A stretch of DNA of 64,000 nucleotides, taken from positions 235,996,945-236,060,944 of the forward strand of contig JBOZIK010000001.1 in NCBI GenBank assembly GCA_051453625.1, written 5' to 3'. The position numbers and the translations under genes are program-made. Shown here piece after piece: positions 1 to 11,989 of this stretch. A model generated the notes under the pieces. The model was given only the letters and a program-made list of their open reading frames with translations, was not told where the DNA came from and ran no database searches. Position 1 is the first letter of the stretch; the number at the start of each line of letters is the position of its first letter. This stretch comes from Welwitschia mirabilis. Its lineage: Eukaryota > Gnetophyta > Gnetopsida > Welwitschiales.

Positions 1-1130
1 ATCCTTAAGTGTTTCAAAAGTAAGTTAACATGAGTCATTCTAATAAAATTTAGCTTCTTTTTCAAGTAACGAGTAAAGGGATTTATAAATTTGATATAAT
101 CTCAAATAAAATAACAATAGAAACCAACATGACCAAAGAAGAATCTAAGCTATTTAACATTAGTTGAAGGGCTAAGATTTTTAATAATATCAACTTTTGA
201 AGAATTCATCATAATTTCCTCACTAGAAATTTAGTGATCTAAAACAATTTTATTATTGATAAAGAAAGAAACTCTTTTCCTAGATCAAATGTAAGCCACT
301 TTTTATACATCAATCTAAGACTTTTTAATATTTTCATGATTTTATTAATGGTTTAGCAAAGATTAAGAAGTCATCCATGAANNNNNNNNNNCATCATTAC
401 TCATTAAAAAGTACTAGAAGCATTAAAAATTCTAAAAGACATTCTTATAAAGGTAAATATTTTAAAGAAAGAGGTAAAGGTTATTTTTTCTTGATCCTTG
501 ATAGCTATGAAAACTTGATTATAGCCACTATATCCACCAAGAAATAAATAGTAGGAATTTCCTTGAATTCTATTAAGCACTTAATTTGGAAAGGGTCAAG
601 GATAATAATCTTTCTTAGTGACCTCATTAAGTTTTTTAAAGTTAATGCACATTATCATTTTTCACCCTTTTTAGGAATTACCATTAAGGAACTAATCCAC
701 TCACTATCAGATATAGCATAGATAATATTATCATCCATAAGTATAATATTTCCATATTTGATTACTTACTTAAGGACCAAGTTAAGCCTTTATTGGAGTT
801 CCCTAACTAGTTTAGCATTATATCCAAATTAAATTTTATATTGAACTATAAAAGAAGGAATGATAGTTAAAATATTATGGATCCAAGCAAAATCATTTTT
901 CTTAGAAGTTAAAAGTGAGGTTGAGTTGGATTCTTATTGAAGATAACTTATCACTAAAGTTTTCTTCATATTGTGTAATAGAAAAATGTATTTTAGACCT
1001 TTAGATAACTCTTTCAGTTTTAAGTTATAATTTTCAAGTTTTGTTACTGAATTGACATTAGTGACTATCATTGTGGATTATTGTCTAGATGACTTTAGTG
1101 GATGACATCCCTTACAAATATTTTCCATTG
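1..1130 (-). pseudogene. Element A: gypsy reverse transcriptase remnant (partial, runs off left edge)
   Basis: Decayed RT domain of a Ty3/gypsy element (Tat/Athila type by resemblance). On the minus strand, positions about 672-725 read ISDSEWISSLMVIPKKG, the conserved block before the RT fingers in plant gypsy pol. Positions 367-381 read FMDDF, the catalytic box with both aspartates intact, followed by LIF. The 10-N gap at 382-391 lies next to this box. Several stops and frameshifts break the frame. The first 60 bases match 37140-37200, the RH/RT connection of element D, so the missing RH and IN should lie left of the window. RT would copy element RNA into DNA in a virus-like particle; this copy cannot encode a working enzyme. 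Family-level identification is firm, clade less so. Confidence 0.8.
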
Positions 1131-1389
1131 AGTAAACCTATTGGACTTTTTCCTAGTTTAAAACTTCCTCATCCTCATGCTCAAAATAGTGTATTTTAGT
1201 TAGGGCATCATACAAGGCTAACTCATGTAGCATTATTAATCTCTCCTTAATTAGGTGATTTCATAAAAATAAAGTTCATTTAAGTTTCTCTTTTAAGTTC
1301 CACTCATCTTTTATTTCTTTTTTAGAAACATTAAAAACTCTAATAGTGAAATTCTTATTGCCTTTGTAACATTCCATCATTCTGGTTCA

Positions 1390-1770
1390 TGTGTCGATGA
1401 TATAGTGAATAGTTATACAAAATGCTCCTCCTAAACATAGTGGATAATCTCCATCGTGTTATACTTCAATGATAATCACATTAATGGGACAGAAGGCTTC
1501 ATCAATTGGGATAACTATGTTTTTTATAATCCTCAAGGATTTCTTGATTAAAGTATTAGCCAATTCTAAGATTATTTGTATAGGTTCTAATCTATTTTTC
1601 AACCTAAGTCTTTTACATATGTGAAGAGGCATAATTTTTACACTTAATCCTATGTTAACTAAGGCTTTTCTAATTCTCTTATTTCCTTTCAAAGTAATAC
1701 TCACTATTGCTGCCCTAGGGTTTTTGAATTTAGGACATTTCTTTATGAGTAAATTGGAGATAGATTGAGT
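1390..1770 (-). pseudogene. Element A: gypsy aspartic protease remnant
   Basis: An open stretch of 81 codons lies at 1459-1704, minus strand. It has the layout of plant gypsy retropepsin: an upstream KNPR block, then ALVNIGLSVKIMPL where the family has a Leu-Asp-(Leu/Ser)-Gly-Ala-Ser active site, then a segment rich in Leu, Ile and Pro. The catalytic Asp is Asn here (a G-to-A type change), so the protease would be dead even if translated. It lies between RT (lower coordinates) and gag (higher), the expected order. Homologous copies are at 6380-6790 (B) and 49380-49768 (D). Confidence 0.75.
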
Positions 1771-1959
1771 AAGGAATACCTTATTAGGAATAACAAGTTT
1801 TTGTTTTCTTCTAACTAGGTCTTTTCAAAACATAACATATTTAGATTTTATTACATGAGTTTCCAAAAACATAAGGTAACATTCACCTCTTATATCAAAG
1901 CTTTTGAGTGTTCATCATAGGTAGGATTTATGTTCAACCTCTTAAGCCAAAGAATAGAT

Positions 1960-3870
1960 GGTTTATTCCCTTTGTTTTCTTATAAAGAATTTTTTTTAAT
2001 AGTCTTATCATTTGAGATTGAAGGGAATTTACATGTGTCCAAAATTACTAAATCATCTTCTTCCTTATTTGTTTATTATTTTTAGAAGTTGAAGCCTCAT
2101 GGATCAGAGGTGTTGTATCATTTCCACTTTAGTTACCACCTTTAAATCTTTCTTACATTTTTCTAGATTGGATAAAGGTTAAGATGCAAAAAACCCTTGT
2201 AGTCATTGATTGGCTAATACTATTTATTAAAGCACATTTACTAAGCTTTTAATATTATTATTAGTTTTTTATCAAATCTTTTTCAATTATTCTATTGAAT
2301 CTCTAAGTGGATCACTTTGATTTGGTTGAAGGTTTGAGGTTCTTGGTTAAAAATTGGAGTTATTTGATTGGGAGTTTGAATTTTTAAATCTATTCTTAAA
2401 AGGTTTTCAATTTGATTATTCATTTAATATTTATTTAAATTATGGTATACTTTTAAGGTTAGAAGGCCTTTGATTAAATGCACATACTTCCTTAAACATC
2501 ATTTCTTTACAAGTTGCTAATAAAGGGAATTTTTAGTTAGATGATAGTTATCGTCACATATATAAGATGTTGAATTTGTATTTTTCTATTTTACTACCTT
2601 TGCATCAACTATTATTCTAGTGTACTTCTCAAATATGATAGTTAAATCCTTAATAATATTGGTTAAATCATCTTTCTCTTACTCCTTATCATGTTTTACT
2701 TCTTTTAAGTCTTTTATGATTTAATCTACTATTCAATTTTCTTTAGAAGTGGGTTTTAGTCAAGTTTGACTTTTTTTAACTAGATATTCTAACAACTTTC
2801 ATGCATCATCTAAAGTTAAGTTTATCAAATTACCATCACAAACAAAGTATATAAGTTGTTTAGTTTAACTAGTAAATCCACTATAAAAATAATATGNNNN
2901 NNNNNNNNNNNNNNNNNNNNNNNNNNNNNNNNNNNNNNNNNNNNNNNNNNNNNNNNNNNNNNNNNNNNNNNNNNNNNNNNNNNNNNNNNNNNNNNNNNNN
3001 NNNNNNNNNNNNNNNNNNNNNNNNNNNNNNNNNNNNNNNNNNNNNNNNNNNNNNNNNNNNNNNNNNNNNNNNNNNNNNNNNNNNNNNNNNNNNNNNNNNN
3101 NNNNNNNNNNNNNNNNNNNNNNNNNNNNNNNNNNNNNNNNNNNNNNNNNNNNNNNNNNNNNNNNNNNNNNNNNNNNNNNNNNNNNNNNNNNNNNNNNNNN
3201 NNNNNNNNNNNNNNNNNNNNNNNNNNNNNNNNNNNNNNNNNNNNNNNNNNNNNNNNNNNNNNNNNNNNNNNNNNNNNNNNNNNNNNNNNNNNNNNNNNNN
3301 NNNNNNNNNNNNNNNNNNNNNNNNNNNTTTAGTTTAACTAGTCAATCCACTATAAAAATAATATGTCAACTCTTATTTACAAAATTTATCAATAGAGTTG
3401 GAATGATTAACTATGATAAATTTCTCATATGTTGTGATATAATCTTCTTAAAGTTGTTGTTAAAAGTTGGTAACCTTCTTTCTTCTTTTTCTTTTGGTAC
3501 TTTCACTCAAAAATATTTTAATAAAAACTTCTTGCACTTGACTCCATGACTTAAGCCTTTTGTTTAAAATGGTTCTCAGCCAAACTTTTGCTTGTTCTTT
3601 AAGTGTGATAAGAAAGATAATAATGAAAGTACAATTACTAATACATTTCTTTAATTTTTTGAGGTAAGCACAAGTTGTTCAATATTAATCAGATGTTGAA
3701 AAGGATCTCTTTAAGTTCCCTCGAAAATGTTGGATATGCACTTAAGTTTCTTAATTCTACATAATCACCAAAAGGTAAATTGAAAGGATTTTGAATTTCA
3801 TGTTTTTATTGAATTTACATTCAAATTAGTGGTTCCTACCATGATTGATGTACTAGACGAAATGACTTAT
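1960..3870 (-). pseudogene. Element A: gypsy gag remnant
   Basis: Minus-strand gag region, recognised mainly by nucleotide similarity to the better-preserved gag of element B (6900-8925). Its N-terminal end is near 3830-3850. Gag would form the particle shell. No long frame survives. The region contains a 431-N gap at 2897-3327 whose right flank repeats about 37 bases of its left flank. It lies between PR (lower) and the leader/PBS (higher), as expected for a minus-strand element. Confidence 0.6.
2897..3327. other. Assembly gap (431 N)
   Basis: Unsequenced. The flanking bases 2859-2896 and 3328-3364 are near-identical (one mismatch seen), so the true distance may be zero or negative. Open frames running through this gap are meaningless. 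Confidence 0.99.
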
Positions 3871-4669
3871 TTTTGTTTTTATAATGATTTTGACATAGAT
3901 CCAAAAGAAATGATAAATTCTACTTCTGTGCTAATATTTTTACAATTTTATTTTAAAAAATTGACTTTGAAATAATAAAAGCAAAAAAATCTTCTTTTTT
4001 AACCCTCTAATATTTTCTTCAATCAAGTTTTTCTATCTTATATATTTCATCTTTTTACAAGAATTCACCATGTACCGGCATACTTAGATAAAAAATATAA
4101 TGGTTGTTTTTACACATATCATCTAGATAATATAGAAGATGACTGGTAGATATATAATCTATAAAATAGAAAAATAGGATTATAGAATGAAAAATAGAAA
4201 CTAAATCAAAACTACTGACAGTTATCCACTTAATTATTAGTATAACATAGTGGATGATGCATTCTTTATTATGATACTAAAAATTAGAGAATTTTATTGC
4301 TAAAATTAAAAAAAGATGTAAAATACAGACTATTATCTACCTAGTTATGGAAACAACAAAGAGGATAACAGGGCTGATTAACACTACTAAAATGAAAAAT
4401 TATTAAAAAAAACCTATAGGAACTAAAATAGAAATGCATTACTATTTCAAATAAATAACTTAAACTAAAGTCTGATATAATTATTTGAATATTGATAATC
4501 CTCTAACTCCTTGCGATCTTCCTNNNNNNNNNNNNNNNNNNNNNNNNNNNNNNNNNNNNNNNNNNNNNNNNNNNNNNNNNNNNNNNNNNNNNNNNNNNNN
4601 NNNNNNNNNNNNNNNNNNNNNNNTCTGATATAATTATTTGAATATTGATAATCCTCTAACTCCTTGCGA
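3871..4669 (-). other. Element A: untranslated leader between PBS and gag
   Basis: No protein similarity seen. It holds two or three copies of an imperfect nested dyad (4119-4160, 4220-4256, 4333-4370) with arms like ttatccact/agtggatga. The gap at 4524-4623 is followed by an exact-looking repeat of the 53 bases before it. The same leader is found in B at 8926-9839. Confidence 0.5.
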
Positions 4670-4693
4670 TCTTCCTTAATAATAGCATCAAAA
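4670..4693 (-). promoter_or_regulatory. Element A: decayed primer-binding site
   Basis: Directly inside the LTR edge, read on the minus strand, is TTTGATGCTATTATTAAGGA, then AGATCG. This aligns with the tRNA-Asp-type PBS common in plant Tat/Athila gypsy elements (TTTGGCGCCGTTGCCGGGGA). Every substitution in the aligned 20 bases is C-to-T or G-to-A. The site fixes the inner LTR edge and the orientation. Confidence 0.7.
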
Positions 4694-6372
4694 TGTTATA
4701 GTGTAAATTTATGTAATATTTAAGTCATTAAGTAAATTTTATAAATCCCAAATACTTACAAAAAATTACACACTAGTATAGATGGAAGTTAACCTAAATG
4801 TTGTAATCTATTGAAGGCACTAGGCTAAAAGTTAGAGAATTAACTTTAACAAAGATGTTTAGTATTTTTTCTTTTAGTAAATGAAAATAAAAAACAATAC
4901 AAATGTAATGTAAGATCAATCATGATGAAATGTAATTGTAATTAGTCCATTTGAATACCAATCCTTCTGTCATAATAATCATCCCTCATAACATAAATTA
5001 ATTAGGAAGAGCTATCACTTATTCCTAACTAACATAAGCTATGTAATACATCGAATAAAATAGGAAGAAATGAAAATATGGAAATAAAATAAAATAAAAT
5101 AAAATGCAAGATCTAAACTAACAATGTAAACCTTAAAAAAGGTTGTCCTTATGATCTAAATAAACTATGAAGTTATCATAAAACCATAATAGAGTTAAAC
5201 TATAAAGGGGCTTCACATACTAAAGTGAAAAGAATTCTNNNNNNNNNNNNNNNNNNNNNNNNNNNNNNNNNNNNNNNNNNNNNNNNNNNNNNNNNNNNNN
5301 NNNNNNNNNNNNNNNNNNNNNNNNNNNNNNNNNNNNNNAAATATGGAAATAAAATAAAATAAAATAAAATGAAAGATCTAAACTAACAATGTCAACCTTA
5401 ACAAAGGTTGTCCTTATGATCTAAATAAACTATGAAGTTGTCATAGAACCATAATAGAGTTAAACTATAAAAGGGCTTCACATAATAAAGTGAAAAAAAT
5501 TCTTGTATTAATCATAAATTAACATCCATGTATAAATAAAGTAGCAACACCTCAATGAAGNNNNNNNNNNNNNNNNNNNNNNNNNNNNNNNNNNNNNNNN
5601 NNNNNNNNNNNNNNNNNNNNNNNNNNNNNNNNNNNNNNNNNNNNNNNNNNNNNNNNNNNNAATAAAGTGAAAAAAATTCTTGTATTAATCATAAATTAAC
5701 ATCCATGTATAAATAAAGTAGCAACACCTCAATGAAGAATACTCAGCCCAACACCAAGGAAGATGTTTCTCTATAGCTATGGATGAACCTCATACCCTTC
5801 AATCTCCCATCATAAGAATGTTAGTACAAAAGACGAAATTAAGAGTGAAGGTAAGTGGGTATTTATAGTTTTGCATTATAGTTTATAGAAGTAAAACCCT
5901 GGAAGTAAAAGAAGAAACCATAGTAATCCACATGGGGGCCTGACTACATTACAAAGATAATTCATTTTCATTCACATAGAATAGTTGTCATCCTGACTAT
6001 CATCTGAATAAAACTAGGGATGATACCATATAATAAGAGATGAGTCATTAGCTTTTAGCCTTATAATTAGCCCTATATTTTTAGTCCAACTTAGCATCTA
6101 TTTTATCCTAGATATCATCTAGATGACATAGGGGATGACAAGCTTATTAAAACTTTTAGCTAAGAGAAATCAGCTTCTTGCATCATTATCTTTTCCTTAA
6201 AGTGCTAAAAGTCATAATTTATTTGAAGTATTTTCAAATATTCCTAGAATTGCATTTTTCATGATTATTTTATTTTTTATTCATGATGATTAAAATTATA
6301 TATAAAAATGTCTAAATTTCCTACAAAAGTACTCAAAATACCCTATCAAATACATACAATTTAGACATCACA
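4694..6372 (-). repeat. Element A: 5' LTR (minus orientation)
   Basis: LTR with inverted ends: the plus strand starts tgttatag and ends catcaca, so the element reads TGTGATG...ACA. Homologous LTRs lie at 9863-11105 (B) and 31082-32607 (D). Shared blocks include the 'cactagtatagat' segment, a TATA box, and the terminal stretch near 6300-6372. Two 100-N gaps (5239-5338, 5561-5660) are flanked by duplicated sequence, which inflates the apparent length. An AAAAT pentanucleotide run sits at 5081-5104. Right of 6372 the sequence switches at once to gypsy protease (element B), marking an insertion junction. Confidence 0.8.
5860..5870 (-). promoter_or_regulatory. TATA box in LTR A
   Basis: Minus strand reads AACTATAAATACCCACTT. 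The same place in LTR D reads ACTATAAATACCCCCC, and in LTR B a weakened ACTACAAATACCCC. Conservation of position in three LTRs supports a real Pol II core promoter driving the minus strand. Confidence 0.65.
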
Positions 6373-6790
6373 ATAATGATACAGTGGGTAGTTACATAAA
6401 AGGCTCTTATTAAGAGTAGTGGATAACCTCCATCATGTTGTACTTTAATAATTACCATATATATGAGTCATAATGACTCTTTTATTTGGATAACTAAGTA
6501 TTTAATGATTTCTAATGGTTTTTGGATTAAAGTCTCAGCTAATTTTAAGATGATTCATATAGTTTTCACTCTATTTTCCAACCCAAGTCTTTTACATATA
6601 TTAAGAGGCATAATGTTTACACTTACTCCTATATTAATCAAGGCTTTTCTAATTCTCTTATTTCATTCCAAAATAACACTTATCATTGCTACCTAGGGTC
6701 TTTAAATTTAGGACACTTTTGCATGAACAAATTATAGATAGACTAAGTAAGAAAGACCTTACTAGGGATGATACATTTTTGTTTTCTTCT
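6373..6790 (-). pseudogene. Element B: gypsy protease remnant, truncated by element A
   Basis: Nucleotide-level match to the protease of A (1390-1770), beginning abruptly at the LTR edge of A with 'atgatacagtgggtag' against 'atgatatagtgaatag'. No open minus-strand frame of useful length survives; the plus-strand frame at 6463-6696 is antisense noise. The rest of B's pol should lie beyond A, outside the window to the left. Confidence 0.7.
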
Positions 6791-6899
6791 AAGTAGATCT
6801 TTTTATAGCTTAGCATACTTAGTATTTTCTTACAAGATTTTCCAAAAAGGTAAGTTAATGTTCACCTCTTACATTAAGGCTTTCAAGCATTTATCAAAG

Positions 6900-8925
6900 A
6901 TAGGATTTGTATTTAACCTATTAAGCTAAGGAGTAGATGCCTTATTCCCTTTATTTTCTTATGAAGATTTTTTCATAATTAAATGGAAATTATGTTTTTA
7001 AAATTTCACGTCATCTTATTCATTATCTTTTTCATCATTCTTAGAGGTTAAATCCTCATGAGTATATGTTATTATATCATTTTTACTTGTAGTTACTACC
7101 TTTAAATCTCTCTTAACTTCAGTTCAGTTTGGTAAAGGTTGGAATGTAAGAGATCTTTTGTCATTTGTTAATTTGCTAAAATTATTTGTTGAAGGATATT
7201 AACTAAGTTCTTAAAGTTATTATTGGTCTTTTCTAACTTTTCTTCCAATTATTCTATTAAATATCTAAGTGGATCACTTAGATTTGATTGAAGATTTGAT
7301 GTAATTGATTGAAAGTTGGAGTTATTTGATTGGAATTTTAGTTTCTGAATGTATTATTAAAAGGTTTTTAATTTGATTATTCACTCATTATTTTTTAATA
7401 CTATGATTGGTTTTTAAAATTTAAANNNNNNNNNNNNNNNNNNNNNNNNNNNNNNNNNNNNNNNNNNNNNNNNNNNNNNNNNNNNNNNNNNNNNNNNNNN
7501 NNNNNNNNNNNNNNNNNNNNNNNNNGGAATTTTAGTTTCTAAATCTATTATTAAAAGGTTTTTAATTTGATTATTCACTTATTATTTTTTAATATTATGA
7601 TTGGTTTTTAAAGTTTAAAGGTATTTGATTAAATGCATATACTTCCTCAAACGTCCTCTCTTTACATGTTGACAATAAGGGGTATTCTTTAGTTAGATGA
7701 GTGTTGTCTTTACAAATATCACATGTTGAAGTTATGTTTTCCTCTTTTACTACCTTTGCATCAAATATCATTTGAGTGTACTAATCTTTAATCATATTAA
7801 TTAAATCATCTTTTTCTTCCTTCTTATCATGTTTTACTTCCTTTAAGTCTTTTATGATTTTACCTATAGTTTAATTTTCTTTAGAAGTTGGTTTTGGTCA
7901 AGTTTGACTTCAACTATATCCTTTAACAACTTCTATGCATTATTTAAGGTTAGGTTCATGAAGTTTCCATCACAAGAAAAGTCTATAAGCTATTTACTTT
8001 TACTATTCAAGTCACTCTAAAAATAATCTATTAATTATTCTTTAGGAAATTCATCAACAACATTGGAATGAATAGCTATGATAAATCATTTATACGTTAT
8101 GGTGTAATCTTTTTTAGGTTATTATTGAAAGTTGATAACCTCCTTCCTTATTTTTCTCATGATACTTTCATAAATATTTTAATAAAATCTTCTTATACTT
8201 GATTCCATGACTTAATAATTTTATGTGGAATGGTTCTAAGCTAAAGTTTTAATTTTTTTCTAAGCTTGATAGGAAATATTACCATGTAAGTTTGATTAAT
8301 AATATGTTTCTTCCCCTTNNNNNNNNNNNNNNNNNNNNNNNNNNNNNNNNNNNNNNNNNNNNNNNNNNNNNNNNNNNNNNNNNNNNNNNNNNNNNNNNNN
8401 NNNNNNNNNNNNNNNNNNTAGGAAATTCATCAACAACATTGGAATGAATAGCTATGATAAATCATTTATAAGTTATGGCGTAATATTTTTTAGGTTATTG
8501 TTGAAAGTTGATAACCTCCTTTCTTATTTTTCTCATGATACTTTCATAAATATTTTAATAAAATCTTCTTGTACTTGATTCCATGACTTAAGAATTTTAT
8601 GTGGAATGGTTCTAAGCTAAAGTTTTACTTTTTTTCTAAGCGTGATAGGAAAGATTACCTTGTAAGTTTGATTAATAATATGTTTCTTCCCCTTTCCTGA
8701 TGTAAGCAAAAGTTGTTCAATTTTTGCTAGATGTTGAAGAGGGTCCTCTTTAGGTAATGTTGAATATTTACTTAAGTTTCTTAATTCTACATCATCACTA
8801 GAAGGTAACTTAAAAGGATTTTGGATTTCACATTTTTTATTAGCAGTTAAATATTTAAGTGTTGCATTCACATTTAAAGTAGAAATTCCTATCAAGATTG
8901 GTGTGTACTAGAAGAAGCTACTTGT
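6900..8925 (-). pseudogene. Element B: gypsy gag remnant
   Basis: The best-preserved gag in the window. A 92-codon minus frame at 8617-8895 has the start of plant gypsy gag: a short N-terminus, a Phe-x-Leu segment, then LPKEDPLQHLAKIEQLL and, near its end, FPITLRKKVKL. These are the two hallmark blocks of the retrotransposon gag domain (PF03732-like). The remainder toward 6900 is frameshifted and recognised by similarity to A. Gaps at 7426-7525 and 8319-8418 are each followed by a repeat of the sequence before them. Confidence 0.7.
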
Positions 8926-9839
8926 TTGTGGTTTTGAATTGATTTAAACATAGATGAAAAAAATAAAATGATTTGCTTCTTTGCTATTATTTTCAAAATT
9001 TTCTTTTAGAAAATTTAACTCTATAATAATAAAAGCAAAATAATCTTTTTCTTTAATTCTTGGAATTTTTGTACATAGAGTGTGTGTACTTGGATTTCTC
9101 TTAAAGTCAAATAAGATTTTTTAATGTTTTCTTTAATCAAGTTCTNNNNNNNNNNNNNNNNNNNNNNNNNNNNNNNNNNNNNNNNNNNNNNNNNNNNNNN
9201 NNNNNNNNNNNNNNNNNNNNNNNNNNNNNNNNNNNNNNNNNNNNNNNNNNNNNNNNNNNNNNNNNNNNNNNNNNNNNNNNNNNNNNNNNNNNNNNNNNNN
9301 NNNNNNNNNAGACCAGAACTAAGGAAAAAAAACAGAAGCAAAATTAAAACTATAGATAGTCATCTACTTAGTCATTTGGATAATAAAAGGGGTGATGTAC
9401 ACTTTATATTAGACTATCAAAACTAGTAAACATTATTGCAAAAAAATAAAAGAAAAATGCAAAAGATAGATTGTCGTCCATAGTATCATCTAGATAATAG
9501 AGAGGACAATAGGTCTTATTAACACTACTAAAATGAAAATTACATGAAAATAAACCTATAGAATCTAGAGTAGAAATGTATCACTATTTCAAATAAATAA
9601 CTTAANNNNNNNNNNNNNNNNNNNNNNNNNNNNNNNNNNNNNNNNNNNNNNNNNNNNNNNNNNNNNNNNNNNNNNNNNNNNNNNNNNNNNNNNNNNNNNN
9701 NNNNNTACTAAAATGAAAATTACATGAAAATAAACCTATAGAATCTAGAGTATAAATGTAGTACTATTTCAAATAAATAACTTAAATCAAAATCCAAGTT
9801 ACTTAACTGGATAGTGATAATTTTTTGGCTCCTTATGGA
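8926..9839 (-). other. Element B: leader between PBS and gag
   Basis: No coding signal. Aligns with the leader of A. Contains a 164-N gap (9146-9309), a 100-N gap (9606-9705) with duplicated flanks, and nested dyads at 9350-9396 and 9468-9510. Confidence 0.5.
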
Positions 9840-9862
9840 CGATCCTAGTAATGATTCCAAAA
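9840..9862 (-). promoter_or_regulatory. Element B: decayed primer-binding site
   Basis: Minus strand reads TTGGAATCATTACTAGGATC just inside the LTR edge. It can be aligned to the same tRNA-Asp-type PBS as in A, with mostly C-to-T/G-to-A differences plus a one-base length change. Weaker than A but at the identical position. Confidence 0.55.
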
Positions 9863-11105
9863 TGTTGTTATGTAAATTTGTGCAATTTTTAAGTCCTTAA
9901 GTAAATTCTATTAATCATAAATAATTAGATAAAAAGACACACTAGTATAGATGAGAGATAACTTGAATGACATAATCTATTAAATACGTTAAGGTTAGAA
10001 GTTATAGAATTAATTTCAATAAAGTATTTTTAGTATTTTTCCTTTAGGTAAATGAAATTAAGAAATAATGTAAATACAATGTAACATGAATGATAATGTA
10101 GTTCTTATAGATGAAATGCAAATGTAATAAATATATTTGACTACCCATCTTTCTATCATAAAGATTAGCCCTTATAACTTAGATTAATTATGAAAAAAAT
10201 GTCATTTAACCTAACCAATATAAGTTATAAGGTATATTAAATAAAATAAATACAATTAGAAAAATGTAATATAATATGAATACAAGATCTAAATTAATAG
10301 TATCAACCTTAAAAAAGGTTATTCTTATGATCTAGGTCAACTATGAAGTTGTCACAAATTCATAATCAACATGAACCATAAGGGAGATGCACATAATAGA
10401 AGTAAAATAGTATTTGTATTAATCTTTGAATGAATCAAGCATTCACTTATAAAGAAGTAGAACCTCAACAGAGAATACATAGATCAACACCAAGGAAAAC
10501 CTCGTTTTGTAGTTATGGATGGATAAATTATCCTTTAATCTTCCATATAAGACTTTTCAATACAAAAGACAAAATTGGAAGTGAAGACAAAGGGGTATTT
10601 GTAGTCTTGCATTTAAGATTTTATAAGCAAAACCTTAGAAGTTAGAAATGAAACCCTAGCAGCCCATATGGGTACATGACTCCATTACAAGAATAATTTA
10701 ATTTTCTTATATAGAATAGTTATCGTCCTTCATGTTTTCTAGACAATTATAGGAACGATGTTCATAATAGAAGATGGCTCATCAGCTTTCAACCTCATAG
10801 TCATCCATGTAGCTTTAGTTTAGTTAGCATCATTATCATCCTAACTGCCATGGGGATGATAGGTAATGATAGGCTTCCTTATCTTTCTAGATAAGACAAA
10901 TCAGCCTCTTGCATCATTGGTCTTCTTCTTAGAATGCTAAGTATCAGAATTTGCTTGACATGTCTCCAATATGGCAAGAATTACATGTTTTCATAATCAT
11001 CCTATCAACTCTCCATAATCATTAAAATTTCATCTAAGCTTGTCTAAATGTCCTACAAAAGTACTTAAAATACCCATAAAATACATACAACTTAGTATTG
11101 CAACA
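9863..11105 (-). repeat. Element B: 5' LTR (minus orientation)
   Basis: Plus strand starts tgttgttatg and ends near gcaaca. It aligns with LTR A and LTR D along its length, including the TATA segment and the terminal block 'cctacaaaagtactta'. Free of large gaps, so at about 1.24 kb it is the best measure of true LTR length in this family. Confidence 0.75.
10596..10606 (-). promoter_or_regulatory. Weakened TATA box in LTR B
   Basis: Minus strand ACTACAAATACCCC at the position where LTRs A and D have ACTATAAATACC. One T-to-C difference breaks the core. Confidence 0.45.
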
Positions 11106-11989
11106 AAGGTAAAGATAAAAATTAGTTGAAAAGAATTTTTTACAAAAGTCTAAAAAGTTGAAAAGTATCTCAGAATTCCTTCATTAGGCATTTTTTTAAA
11201 TGAAATAACTATGAGAAAAAGAAGAAAAGAGGCCATAAACATTTCCTGACAACCTTATGCAGATCATGAAATAACTTATGAGAGGTGTTTTATACTATCC
11301 TTAACTAATCTTATGGATGATTTTTTAAAGGAAGCATTGAATAAATGTTTTCATTATGAACTTAATAGTTAAACAAAATAACTTATTAATTTTTTTAATA
11401 GGTAGTCTTATTAACTTAAAATTTATTAAAGTATGAAAATTTTAAGAGGAATTAATAGAGATAAATCATACTTAGTTAAAACCTATAACCAAATAGAGTA
11501 AATCCATAGGGCAAATGCTTCAAGATCTTAATAAAGATCAACATAACTAACTAATTAGCCAGAACAACCTCACTAAGGATTTAACTACCACATTGAATTG
11601 ATACACTAAATGCATTACAAAAAAAAAAAGAATGATTAATGAAAATCCTAAAACATACTTCATATATATGGGAAATATGACCAATTTAACCTTGCAACAT
11701 AGCCCCCAATTTAGTGTTGCCATCCCTATCAAAGTATATAAAAAATAGGTAGCAAGATAATTTAATAATACTAGTTATAGATTAAGCATAAAAGAAAAGA
11801 AATTTTTTAGTAGTTTACCATGTAGGTTCTTAGCTTAAATTAAGTGAAGAATCTATATAGTACCTAATATGTAGTTAGATTGAACTTCATCCTAGAATGT
11901 TATCTAAATGATGAGGTGGACAATGCTTTGATAGGTTATTTTTTGAAAGTATCATCACGTACGTTCAAAACCTCTTTTAAAAATAAGGT
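11106..11989. other. Unassigned stretch between LTR B and element C
   Basis: No protein motif recognised on either strand. It is the DNA flanking the insertion of B and may be the front part of C. The 61-codon minus frame at 11547-11732 shows no family resemblance. Confidence 0.4.

Noticed and set aside
2856-3337. Open frames of 147-184 codons across runs of N (2856, 2894, 33103, 33196, 40462, 40484, 59342, 59445)
   Set aside because: They consist almost entirely of unknown residues. The length comes from Ns, which cannot contain stops.
6463-6696. Plus-strand frame of 77 codons
   Set aside because: Antisense to the protease of element B; chance opening.
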